Shown here piece by piece: positions 24,257 through 32,219 of a stretch of DNA of 64,000 bases. The first letter of the stretch is position 1. Every line of letters starts with the position of its first letter. Under the pieces are notes generated by a model. The model was not told the origin of the DNA, did no database searches, and saw nothing but the letters and a program-made list of their open reading frames with translations. The translations under genes and the position numbers were made by a program. The stretch is from the NCBI RefSeq assembly GCF_018324205.1, contig NZ_AP023356.1, forward strand, positions 1,302,001 to 1,366,000, read 5' to 3'. The stretch is from Actinoplanes ianthinogenes. Lineage in GTDB: Bacteria; Actinomycetota; Actinomycetes; Mycobacteriales; Micromonosporaceae.

Positions 24257-24844
24257 GTGGGGCGGAACAAGGAGTTCGACGTCGCGGAGGCGCTCGATCG
24301 GGCGATGCGGGTGTTCTGGCAGCAGGGTTACGCGGCGACCTCGATGTCCGATCTGGTCGCGGCGACCGGGGTGGCGCGGGCCGGGCTCTATGCCACCTTC
24401 GGCGGCAAGCACGAGCTGTATCTCAAGGCGCTCGACGCCTATGCGACGGCGCGCGACCCGGGGATCGTCGCGCGGCTGGCCGGGCCCGGCGCGGCGCTGC
24501 CCGCGGTGTTTGCGCTGATCAGGGACTATGCGGCCGTGGACGAGGCGCGAGCCGGCTGCTTCGTGGTCAACTCGGCGATCGAGCGGCTGCCGGCGGACAC
24601 GGAGGCGGCGCTCACCGTCGAGGCCAGTTGGTCGGCGCTGGAGGCGGCGCTGACCTCGGCGTTCAGCCGGGCACGGGCGGGCGGGGAGCTGACCGGCGAG
24701 GCTGATCCGGCGGCGCTGGCACGGCTGGTGCTGGTGCTGCTCCAGGGCCTGCGGGTGGTCGGCAAGGGGCGGCCGGGCAGCGGGCGCGCGCCGGATGCTG
24801 CGGCGCAGGCGATCGCGCTGATCAGCGCACTGGCGCAGCCCTGA
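24257..24844 (+). CDS. TetR-family transcriptional regulator, 195 aa
   Basis: The N-terminal helix-turn-helix is visible: DVAEALDRAMRVFWQQGYAA, then TSMSDLVAATGVARAGLYAT with FGGKHELYLKAL after it. The C-terminal ligand domain is helical and includes GCFVVNSAIERLP, as in the common AcrR/TetR subgroup. GTG start. An operator-like site lies just upstream and a second before the SDR gene at 25201, so it probably controls both. Confidence 0.88.
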   Translation: MGRNKEFDVAEALDRAMRVFWQQGYAATSMSDLVAATGVARAGLYATFGGKHELYLKALDAYATARDPGIVARLAGPGAALPAVFALIRDYAAVDEARAGCFVVNSAIERLPADTEAALTVEASWSALEAALTSAFSRARAGGELTGEADPAALARLVLVLLQGLRVVGKGRPGSGRAPDAAAQAIALISALAQP

Positions 24845-25170
24845 GCGGGCGCGCAAGGAAGCCGCCGCCAGGCGAGCCGGACCCACGGAAAGCCGGACCC
24901 ACTTAAAAGCCGGACCTACGGAAGGCGAGCGCGTGGAGAACCGGACCCGCGGAAGCTCAGCGCACGGAAAGCCGGACCCACGGAAGACGAGCGCCCGGAG
25001 AACCGGACCGCGGAAGGCGGACCCGCGGAAGGCGGACCCGCGGAAGGCGGGCGCACGGAAGGCGGACGCACGGAAGGCGGGCGCACGGAGAAGCCAGGCG
25101 CGAGGAAAGCCGGGGCGCGCGGAAGAGCTGGACGCACGGAAAGCCGGGCGTGAGGAAAGCCCGAGTTTTC
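24845..25170. repeat. Degenerate 15-bp GGAAGGCGGACC-type repeats between the TetR and SDR genes
   Basis: This 356-base gap has no gene. It is filled with imperfect repeats of CGGAAGGCGGACCCG and variants (CACGGAAAGCCGG), most regular from 25008 to 25090 with a period of 15 bases. Translation gives only repetitive RKADPRKAD strings. The SDR promoter and operator lie at the right end. Confidence 0.75.
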
Positions 25171-25171
25171 A

Positions 25172-25190
25172 TACCGAACGTTCTAGAAAA
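25172..25190. promoter_or_regulatory. Operator-like site upstream of the SDR gene
   Basis: TACCGAACGTTCTAGAAAA, containing the palindrome GAACGTTC, matches 14 of 19 bases with the site before the TetR gene. It ends 10 bases before the SDR start codon. Confidence 0.6.
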
Positions 25191-25200
25191 GGGGCTGGAG

Positions 25201-25932
25201 ATGGGTGGACGATTCACCGACAGGGTTGCGCTGGTCACCGGGGGCGGGTCCGGGATCGGGCGCAACACCGCCCGGGCGCTCGCCGCCGAGGGCGCGACCG
25301 TGGTCGTCGCCGGCCGGGACAAGGACGCGCTCGCGGAGACCGGCGGCATCCCGGTCGTCGCCGACGTCACGGTGGAGGCTGACGTGGTGGGGCTGCTGGA
25401 CACCATCGCCGGCCGGTTCGGGCGGCTCGACGTCGCGGTCAACAACGCCGGCGTGTTCGGTGGCGGGATGCCGCTGGCGGAGCTGCCGACCGCCGAGTGG
25501 GATCGGCTGGTCGCCACCAATCTGACCGGTGTCTACCTGTCGATGAAGCACGAGATCGGCCTGATGCGCGCCACCGGCGGGACGATCGTGAACGTGGCGT
25601 CGAACATCGGCGCGCACGGGCGGCGACCCGGGCTCGGCGCCTACGCGGCGACGAAGGCCGCGGTGAGCGCGCTGACCCGGAACACCGCTCTGGAGTACAT
25701 CCGGGACGGCATCCGGATCAACGCGGTCAGCCCCGGGCCGGCGGATACCGCGATGTCGCTACGTCCCGGCGAGACACCGGAGGACCGGGCCGATCGGCTG
25801 GCGTCGGCGCTGCCGATCGGCCGGGTCGGCAGCCTCGACGAGATCACCGGCGCGATCCTCTGGCTGGCCTCGGCGGAGTCCGGTTTCACCGTCGGGCACG
25901 ACCTGGTGATCGACGGCGGCGCGACCGCTTGA
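25201..25932 (+). CDS. SDR-family NAD(P)-dependent oxidoreductase, 243 aa
   Basis: Classical short-chain dehydrogenase: TGGGSGIG cofactor loop (about 14-21), NNAG at about 81-84, the catalytic Ser in VNVASN and YAATK carrying the catalytic Tyr and Lys (near 146-150), and the C-terminal FTVGHDLVIDGGATA. The ATG at 25201 has AAGGGG eight bases upstream. It is downstream of a divergently reasoned TetR site, so its expression is probably induced by the regulator's ligand. Substrate unknown. Confidence 0.9.
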   Translation: MGGRFTDRVALVTGGGSGIGRNTARALAAEGATVVVAGRDKDALAETGGIPVVADVTVEADVVGLLDTIAGRFGRLDVAVNNAGVFGGGMPLAELPTAEWDRLVATNLTGVYLSMKHEIGLMRATGGTIVNVASNIGAHGRRPGLGAYAATKAAVSALTRNTALEYIRDGIRINAVSPGPADTAMSLRPGETPEDRADRLASALPIGRVGSLDEITGAILWLASAESGFTVGHDLVIDGGATA

Positions 25933-26173
25933 CCCGCTCCGCGGACAAGCCGAGCGACGGGACCGCCCGGCGTCGACCCGCAACCAAACCCAGCAACGCA
26001 ACCGCCCGGCGCGCGAACAAAGCCAGCGGCGGGACCGCCTGCCTCGACCCGGGATTCCGCCCGGAACTGCGTCGCGGTCCGCAAGAGGAGCGGCGGTCGC
26101 GACGAGGCACGGTTCGGGTGGCTTGGGTTCGGATGGCTCGTCCGGGTGGTCACCGAGGCGTATCAAATCGTGT

Positions 26174-27175
26174 TTATTTTGGGGCGTTGAGGTTGTCGAG
26201 GGCCTTCTCGGCGCCGCGCTGGAGCGGCACCGGCGCGGTCTTGCGGGCGGTGTCGAGGCTGATCTCCTTGGCCGCGGCGTTGGCCTGCTCCAGCTGGGGC
26301 TTGCGGTCGAAGAGGGTCTTGGTCAGGACGCAGGCGACATCGGGGTCGAGGTCGGCGCGGACCAGCAGGTAGTTCGGCACGACGATGGTCTTGACGTCGG
26401 CCGGGAGCTGGTATGTGGCGGCCGGGACGGTGCCCTCCTGGTACACCTCGTTGATCTTCTGCATCTCCGGCAGCAGCGGGGTGACGTCGAGGAACTCGAC
26501 CTGATCCTTCGCGGACGTCAGCAGGTCGGTGATGCCCGGCGTGGGCAGCCCGCCGGACCAGAACAGCGCGTCGATCGTGCCGTCCTTCATGCCGTCGACG
26601 GTCTTGGTGAGGTCGAGTTTCTGGGCGCTGACGTCCTTGGCCGGGTCGAGGCCGGCCGCCTTCAGCATGCGGTTGGCGATCACCTCGGTGCCGGATTTCG
26701 GCGAGCCGGTGGAGACGCGCTTGCCCTTCATCCCGGCCACGTCCTTGATCCCGGCGCCCTTGCGGACGATCACCTGGGTGTAATTGGTGTGGATCCGGGA
26801 CAGCGCCGCGATCGGTTGCTTCGCGGTGAAGCTGCCGGTGCCGTTGACCGCGTCGGCGGCGGTGTCGGCCAGCGAGAACGCGACCGCGTAGGTGCCCGCG
26901 ACCAGCTGCTGGATGTTCTGCACCGAGGCGCCGGTCTCGGCGGCGGTGGCCTGCACCTTGCCGCCGGCCGCGTTGATCTGCTCGGCGTATGCGTTGCCGA
27001 GAGCGAAGTAGACACCGGTCGCGTTGCCGGTCGCGATGCCGATCCGGGTGTCCTGGGCGACGTCGCAGGTGACCTCGCCGCCGGTGTCGGTGGCGGCGGT
27101 GTCCTGGCGGCCACCGCAGGCGGAGGCGGCGAGAACGAGGGCGGTGACGGTCGCGGCGGTCAGGATTCGTCTCAT
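26174..27175 (-). CDS. TAXI-family TRAP transporter substrate-binding lipoprotein, 333 aa
   Basis: TRAP transporters use an ion gradient and a soluble binding protein. The signal peptide MRRILTAATVTALVLAASAC has a lipobox (ASAC). The mature domain has the TAXI hallmarks: RIGIATGNATGVYFALGNAY, then ETGASVQNIQQL and FSLADTAADAVNG, and RVSTGSPKSGTEVIANRML. The ATG at 27175 has GGGGAGAAGC upstream and is preferred over 27214. The fused permease follows upstream on the same strand, 51 bases away. Substrate unknown; this family often carries glutamate, malonate-like or other acids. Confidence 0.92.
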   Translation of the reverse strand: MRRILTAATVTALVLAASACGGRQDTAATDTGGEVTCDVAQDTRIGIATGNATGVYFALGNAYAEQINAAGGKVQATAAETGASVQNIQQLVAGTYAVAFSLADTAADAVNGTGSFTAKQPIAALSRIHTNYTQVIVRKGAGIKDVAGMKGKRVSTGSPKSGTEVIANRMLKAAGLDPAKDVSAQKLDLTKTVDGMKDGTIDALFWSGGLPTPGITDLLTSAKDQVEFLDVTPLLPEMQKINEVYQEGTVPAATYQLPADVKTIVVPNYLLVRADLDPDVACVLTKTLFDRKPQLEQANAAAKEISLDTARKTAPVPLQRGAEKALDNLNAPK

Positions 27176-27226
27176 TGCTTCTCCCCGTGGAAAGGCAACC
27201 CTATTGATAGTCATGAATCTTATCGG

Positions 27227-29242
27227 TCACGGCTGGGTCGCGGTGCGCTGTTCCCGTTCCGGTTCTTTTTCGGTACGCCGATCGCGCTCCAGCAGCGCGA
27301 GCAGCGCGGACATCACCAGCGCGCCCAGCCCGATCGCCACCGCGACCGGTGCCAGATAGAGCAGGAACAGCCCGCCGACCGCCCCGGCCACCCGGCTCGC
27401 GACCCCGGCCCGGCCGATCCCCGGCACCCAGCCGCCGGTGGCGATGGCCAGCCCGAACACCGCCAGCGCCGCCACCACGCTGGTCCACAGCACCCCGAGC
27501 GCCGGCCCGCGGGCCAGCAGGTACTCCCCGCGCTCGGTGAGCACGAAGGCGATCGGGGCGAGGAAGGCCGGCAGCGCGTACTTCAGCGCCTGCCACATCG
27601 TCGCCATGGTCCGTCCCCCGGTGATCGCGCTCGCGCCCACCGCGGCCAGCGCGGTCGGCGGGGTCACCTCGGAGAGCACCGAGTAGTAGAAGACGAACAT
27701 CGCCGCGGCCGGCGCGCCCACCCCGAGCCCGAGCAGCGCCGGCCCGATGATCACCCAGCCGATGATGAAGCTGGCCGTGACCGGCACGGCGAGGCCGAGG
27801 ACGGAGAGCGCCACGGCGGCCAGCAGGACGGTCAGCGCGAGCACCGCGGTCGGGTTGTCGGTGATCGCTCGGGCGCCGCTGACCAGCAGCGACGCCAGTT
27901 GCGCGCCGAGCCCGGTCTTGGTGGTGATCGCGGTGATCACCCCGGCGGCGGTGCAGACCGCGACCACCGGCAGCACGCCGCGGACGCCGGCCGCGAGCGC
28001 CTGGAACAGCCGGGACGGGGTGAGCCGGGCGCTCCGGTCGAGGAAGGACAGGGCGACGGCGAGCAGGGTCGCGTAGACCACCGAGCGGGTGGCGCTCTCG
28101 CCGAGGGCGAGCAGGACGACGATCAGGATCAGCGACGAGAAGTGGTAGCCCAGGCGTAGGAGCAGCTTCCCGGCGCTGATCTCGGGCGGGTCGACGGCGC
28201 GGACGCCGAACCGGCGTACGTCGATCTCCACGGCGAGGACGATCCCGAGGTAGTAGAGCAGGGTCGGGATCATCGCCCAGCCGAGCACGGTCAGGTAGGA
28301 GACGTCCAGGTACTCCGCGACGATGAACGCGGCCGCACCCAGCGTCGGCGGTGACAGGATGGCGCCCACCCCGGCCGCGGCCAGCATGCCGCCGGCCTGC
28401 TCCGGCGGGTACCCGGCGCGGCGCAGCATCGGCCAGGTGACCGCGCCGACGCTGACCGCGGTCGCCGTCCCGGAGCCGGAGACGGTGCCGAGCAGGAAGC
28501 CGGCGGCCACCGCGGTGCGCCCGGCGGCACTGCGCGACCGGCGGAACGCGGCCACCGACAGGTCGACGAAGAACCGGCTGGCCCCCGAGAGGTCGAGGAC
28601 CGCTCCGTAGATGGTGAACAGCACGATGTACGTCGCCGCCACGTCCAGCGGCGTCCCGTAGAAACCGCTTCCCGAGTTGTACAGCGCGTCGATGATCTGC
28701 GCGAAGTCGAGTCCGGCGTGGGCGATCGGCCAGGTCTGCGGGAGGAGGCCGCCGTAGTAGCCGTATGCCAGGAACGCGCCGCAGACGATCGGCAGCGCGA
28801 GCCCGGTGGTCCGCCGCGCCGCCTCGATCACCAGGACCAGCAGGACCGCCCCGAACACCACGTCGATCGGGTCGAGCAGCGCCTGCCGGTCGAGGAAGCC
28901 GTCGTATCCGCTCCCGAACGGGTTGACCGGGTAGAGGCAGACGATCAGCGCGAGGCCGGCCAGCACCCAGTCGAGCCAGGTCGGCCGTTCCCCGCTGCGG
29001 GCCCGCGCCTTGTAGGCGAGAAAGATCAGCGGCAGGGTGAGGGCCAGGAAGATGATCAGGTAGAACTGGCTGCCCTGCGCCAGCGGCCGGAACACCTGCC
29101 AGAGCGTGAACAGCCCGGTCCCGGCGGCCACCAGGGCGACACCGGTCCCGACACGTCCGCGCAGCTCACGGGCCGGCCGCTCCTCCTCGTCGTAGTGCAC
29201 GGCCGTGGGATCCCCGCCCCCGAGAGATCGATCCCCGCCCAT
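27227..29242 (-). CDS. TRAP transporter fused DctQM-type permease, 671 aa
   Basis: A large fused permease, about 16 predicted helices, with the small-subunit part first (residues about 30-170) and the large 12-helix part after. The characteristic large-subunit loops are present: GTVSGSGTATAVSVGAVTWP and GAILSPPTLGAAAFIVAEYL, and later SEVTPPTALAAVGASAI. Length matches the TAXI-type fused family (640-690). It precedes the TAXI binding protein gene on the same strand, forming a complete two-gene importer. Confidence 0.92.
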   Translation of the reverse strand: MGGDRSLGGGDPTAVHYDEEERPARELRGRVGTGVALVAAGTGLFTLWQVFRPLAQGSQFYLIIFLALTLPLIFLAYKARARSGERPTWLDWVLAGLALIVCLYPVNPFGSGYDGFLDRQALLDPIDVVFGAVLLVLVIEAARRTTGLALPIVCGAFLAYGYYGGLLPQTWPIAHAGLDFAQIIDALYNSGSGFYGTPLDVAATYIVLFTIYGAVLDLSGASRFFVDLSVAAFRRSRSAAGRTAVAAGFLLGTVSGSGTATAVSVGAVTWPMLRRAGYPPEQAGGMLAAAGVGAILSPPTLGAAAFIVAEYLDVSYLTVLGWAMIPTLLYYLGIVLAVEIDVRRFGVRAVDPPEISAGKLLLRLGYHFSSLILIVVLLALGESATRSVVYATLLAVALSFLDRSARLTPSRLFQALAAGVRGVLPVVAVCTAAGVITAITTKTGLGAQLASLLVSGARAITDNPTAVLALTVLLAAVALSVLGLAVPVTASFIIGWVIIGPALLGLGVGAPAAAMFVFYYSVLSEVTPPTALAAVGASAITGGRTMATMWQALKYALPAFLAPIAFVLTERGEYLLARGPALGVLWTSVVAALAVFGLAIATGGWVPGIGRAGVASRVAGAVGGLFLLYLAPVAVAIGLGALVMSALLALLERDRRTEKEPEREQRTATQP

Positions 29243-29308
29243 GTCCGGACCTTACTATGGCCCGACCCGTCCCACCCGCCCCCTCACGCGAAGGTGGGCG
29301 CGGCAGGG

Positions 29309-30115
29309 TTACGGCCAGAGATACATGGTCACGCCGGCCGGCTGGATGCCCGGCGGGAGCCAGGTCGGCAGGGTGTGCCTGCTCGTACCCTGGGGGTACC
29401 GGTCGGTCTCCCCCTTGGGCAACTCGGACTTGAGGTGGAACCAGAAGGCACGGTCGACGAACCAGCCACCGATCAGGCGCCCTTCGGCGGATCGGTACAC
29501 CAGGCCGTAGTTCGGCTCGTCGAAGTACCCACGTGGATTGTCGAGATCGAACGTCACGTAATCCCACTCGTCGCGAGGGTGCGGCCGGGGCTTCAGCTGA
29601 AGGCGTTTCGGCGGGAGCAGGGTGGACACCGGCGCCGGCTGCCCGATCACGTACAGCATGATTCCCGCGATCCGGTCCGCCTCCGCCGCATCGACCTGAA
29701 GCATGTTGCCGAGATCGACAGCCTGACCCGCGGGCAGGTATGCCCAGCCGGTGCTGAGAATCCCCGCCCAGTCGTCGAACTCCTCCGAATGCCACCCGCG
29801 CCCCGCGGAGTCCACGAATCGGAAGCGCACGTGGACCCGCATCGGCTGGTTCGTGGTGTTACGGAAGACCGCCGCCGTGCCGACGATGCGTCTGGTGGGC
29901 GGGCCACCAGGCACCGGGAAGGTCGCGAACCCGCGGTCCTCGACGCTCACTCCGGCGGCGAGATCGTCCCGCAGCAGCGACGGGTCCGGGCTCGCCGGCG
30001 GCGCCGGCGGATCGTCGTGCCCGGACGGCCCACGGCAACCCGCGGCCAGGCCGGTGGCCGCGCCGAGCACAACCAGCATCAGGCGCCGTCGCGACAGTCG
30101 CTGATGGCGGATCAT
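29309..30115 (-). CDS. Secreted lipoprotein, 268 aa
   Basis: MIRHQRLSRRRLMLVVLGAA with lipobox LAAGC gives a lipoprotein whose signal contains an Arg-rich start (SRRRLML), reminiscent of a Tat signal. The mature domain has RIVGTAAVFRNTTNQPMRVH, RFVDSAGRGWHSEEFDDWAG and a C-terminal TLPTWLPPGIQPAGVTMYLW; it looks like a beta-sandwich. The ATG overlaps the upstream gene's stop by four bases (ATGA). It is the last gene of a four-gene operon. No family is recognised. Confidence 0.75.
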   Translation of the reverse strand: MIRHQRLSRRRLMLVVLGAATGLAAGCRGPSGHDDPPAPPASPDPSLLRDDLAAGVSVEDRGFATFPVPGGPPTRRIVGTAAVFRNTTNQPMRVHVRFRFVDSAGRGWHSEEFDDWAGILSTGWAYLPAGQAVDLGNMLQVDAAEADRIAGIMLYVIGQPAPVSTLLPPKRLQLKPRPHPRDEWDYVTFDLDNPRGYFDEPNYGLVYRSAEGRLIGGWFVDRAFWFHLKSELPKGETDRYPQGTSRHTLPTWLPPGIQPAGVTMYLWP

Positions 30116-30645
30116 CGCGCTCTGCCCTTGTACTTCCGGTACAACTCCTGCCGCAACGCGGTGTGCACCCGCTGATAGTCCGCGTGGAGGTCGTTCATCG
30201 CTTGGTCGGCGAACCGCAGGAAGGCCTGCTCGTCGTGGCGTTCCAGCCCAGGCGCGACGCTGACCTCGAATGCGATGAGCCCGGTCGTCGTCACCTGGAT
30301 CTCGTCACCCGGTGAGCTGCCTCGTGCGGCGAGTGTCGCGCCCCGTTCGAGGTACTCACGATGCCGGGAGGTGAACGGTGGCCGCATCGCGCTGGACCGC
30401 TCGAAGCCATGGGCGAGCATGACATCCCGTCGCGCCTTCTGATAGGCCACGGCCATCAACGTCGCCACGCGCCCCAGTTGATGTGCCAGCAACTCGGCGT
30501 CACGGCTGCGATAGTAGCGCTCGTAACTGTTGTGCAAGAACCGCAGCGTGCGGTACTGCAACGACTCGGTCCGGCCTTCGATGCGCCCATCAGGTGAGGT
30601 CGCCGTCGCGACGACCGCGTTGAGATCGTGCTCGATGCTGCCCAC
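30112..30645 (-). CDS. Helical hypothetical protein, 177 aa
   Basis: The GTG at 30645 has GGAGG nine bases upstream. The start (GSIEHDLNAVVATATSPDGR) and a central strand region (DEIQVTTTGLIAFEVSVAPG) followed by a helix (FLRFADQAMNDLHADYQRVH) faintly recall the YbaB/EbfC fold that accompanies some actinobacterial secretion operons, but the similarity is weak. Its 3' end overlaps the lipoprotein gene by four bases. Function unknown. Confidence 0.7.
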   Translation of the reverse strand: MGSIEHDLNAVVATATSPDGRIEGRTESLQYRTLRFLHNSYERYYRSRDAELLAHQLGRVATLMAVAYQKARRDVMLAHGFERSSAMRPPFTSRHREYLERGATLAARGSSPGDEIQVTTTGLIAFEVSVAPGLERHDEQAFLRFADQAMNDLHADYQRVHTALRQELYRKYKGRAR

Positions 30646-30667
30646 GGTTTCGCACCTCCGTTGTGGA

Positions 30668-31711
30668 TCACCGCGCCGGGGAATGAGCGGGATCAGGGTT
30701 GTCCGACCCGATGAGCGGCCGTTGCACCTTGGTGACGCCCACACCCAGTGGCTTCGCTCGGAGCACCTCCAACGCCGGTAGTTTCTGCAGGGCGCCGCGC
30801 CCGGACGTGCCGATGGAAATGCTTTCGTTCACGATGCTGTCGTGGAACCTGGCGATGATGTCGTGCAGCTCCCTCTCCGAGGCACTGAACTGGAGGCGGA
30901 GCTTCTCGGTCGCGTCGACGATGCTCTGCCAGAGTTCGGCGACATTGTCGCCCTGGATGTCGTGGTCCCGGGGAGCGTCCGGTTCGTACTTGTCCTTGGC
31001 GACTCCGAGCCCGGCCGCGCCGAACGCGGCGGCGATCGCGGTGAACGTCATCCCGGTTCCGGTCGCGAGTCCCGCTCCGGCGGACAGCACGCTGAGCACG
31101 CCGATGGCGATGTTGAACGTGACATTCTTCTTGTCGGTCGATCCGCACAGTGAGCTCGGCTGGTAGGCGGCGATCGCCTCCGCGGCGCGGTTGACGAGGT
31201 TGACCACGTCGTTCTGCGCCTGTGTGAGCTGCTCCTGGTACGCCCTCAGCACCAGGAGCAGCAGTCCGACGGTGTTGGCCTGGAGAAAGAGCATGCCGCC
31301 CCAGCGGTCGAGGTAACCGCTGCGGACGGCGTCGATGGTCTCGCCGCGCCAACCGGCCTGGTTGATCCGGAAGTCGTTCATGAACTCCGGTACCAGGGCA
31401 CCGAGGCTGAAGGACTCGGCGTCCTCGATGGCGGTCACCCCGGTGTTGGTCAGCCGGTTGTGCGCACCGGCCAGCGCCTCGATCGCCCCGTCGAGCGAGG
31501 AGGGCGCGGGCAGTTCCAGATAGGGTCCCCACAGCTCCTTGGACTTCTCCCTGGCGAAGTTCAGGATCGTCACGTCGCTGACGTAGGGCACGCCGGTGAC
31601 CTCACTGAACTCTTCGCGGTCGTCGTCGCCCGTCTCCTCGTACATCATCTTGTGGACGAGGGTGGTGATCAGATGGTCGATCGCGATCTCGAGACTCTGC
31701 GGAAACGCCAT
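30668..31711 (-). CDS. Helical protein with a Gly/Ala-rich membrane hairpin, 347 aa
   Basis: The first half is amphipathic helix (LEIAIDHLITTLVHKMMYEE onward), the middle has a hydrophobic hairpin of about 40 residues (NIAIGVLSVLSAGAGLATG then MTFTAIAAAFGAAGLGVA), and the rest is charged coil (DNVAELWQSIVDATEKLRLQ). This resembles helical proteins that insert into membranes, including some T7SS-associated substrates and pore-like proteins. The ATG at 31711 is four bases after the stop of the preceding gene. No catalytic motif is visible. Confidence 0.7.
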   Translation of the reverse strand: MAFPQSLEIAIDHLITTLVHKMMYEETGDDDREEFSEVTGVPYVSDVTILNFAREKSKELWGPYLELPAPSSLDGAIEALAGAHNRLTNTGVTAIEDAESFSLGALVPEFMNDFRINQAGWRGETIDAVRSGYLDRWGGMLFLQANTVGLLLLVLRAYQEQLTQAQNDVVNLVNRAAEAIAAYQPSSLCGSTDKKNVTFNIAIGVLSVLSAGAGLATGTGMTFTAIAAAFGAAGLGVAKDKYEPDAPRDHDIQGDNVAELWQSIVDATEKLRLQFSASERELHDIIARFHDSIVNESISIGTSGRGALQKLPALEVLRAKPLGVGVTKVQRPLIGSDNPDPAHSPAR

Positions 31712-31715
31712 GTGA

Positions 31716-32129
31716 TCACCGGTGCGGGTAGTGGCCGCCGTCGTGCCCGGCCGTCCACTCGTCGTTGGTGGTGGTGCGGTCGTGTTCCAGGGTCCACCGG
31801 GTCGCTCGCAGCGCGTCCGCCGCTTCGGTGTCCTGCTGGACGAACCTGTCGAGCGCGTAGTCGAGGCCCCGCGACAGGTCCCAGAGGTTGTCGCTGGTCT
31901 CTCCGGCGGCGGTCCAGACGAGGTCGCGCAGCCGCGTCCAGCTCTCCTTGAGGGCCGGCGCGCCGAAATGGGCGGGCCGGTCGAGCCGGTCGTCGGAGCC
32001 GGAACTGGTCTCGCACTCGTTGCGGAGGCCGGCGTACTCGTCCGCCAGCCGCGGCAGGTCGACTCGGGCGGCCTGGCGTAGTCGCTCGAGCGGCCCGCCG
32101 AGGACGGCACCGCGCATCTCGTCAGTCAT
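31716..32129 (-). CDS. Small helical protein at the head of the operon, 137 aa
   Basis: A charged helical protein (LERLRQAARVDLPRLADEYA, LKESWTRLRDLVWTAAG, LDYALDRFVQQDTEAADALR) with no signal peptide. Its size and position before a longer helical membrane-active protein recall WXG100-like proteins of type VII secretion, but the diagnostic WXG motif is absent. It is four bases upstream of the 347-residue gene. Function unknown. Confidence 0.7.
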   Translation of the reverse strand: MTDEMRGAVLGGPLERLRQAARVDLPRLADEYAGLRNECETSSGSDDRLDRPAHFGAPALKESWTRLRDLVWTAAGETSDNLWDLSRGLDYALDRFVQQDTEAADALRATRWTLEHDRTTTNDEWTAGHDGGHYPHR

Positions 32130-32219
32130 CGTCGATCCATTCGCCGGAGCGGAACGGCATGCGTACCGGGAAGTACGCCTACCGCGCCGCCGCGGTTCGA
32201 CGAGGATTGACTCCTGGGG

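Noticed and set aside
24933..25382. Protein with repeats DPRKAD on the plus strand
   Set aside because: It is a translation of the 15-bp repeat array and then runs out of frame into the SDR gene.
25933..26173. A possible gene in the spacer after the SDR
   Set aside because: Only loosely repeated GC-rich sequence is seen here (GACGGGACCGCC variants), with no credible frame or ribosome site.
31716..32129. WXG100 (ESAT-6-like) protein
   Set aside because: Size and helicity fit, but the WXG motif and the C-terminal YxxxD/E signal are absent, so I call it only a helical protein.
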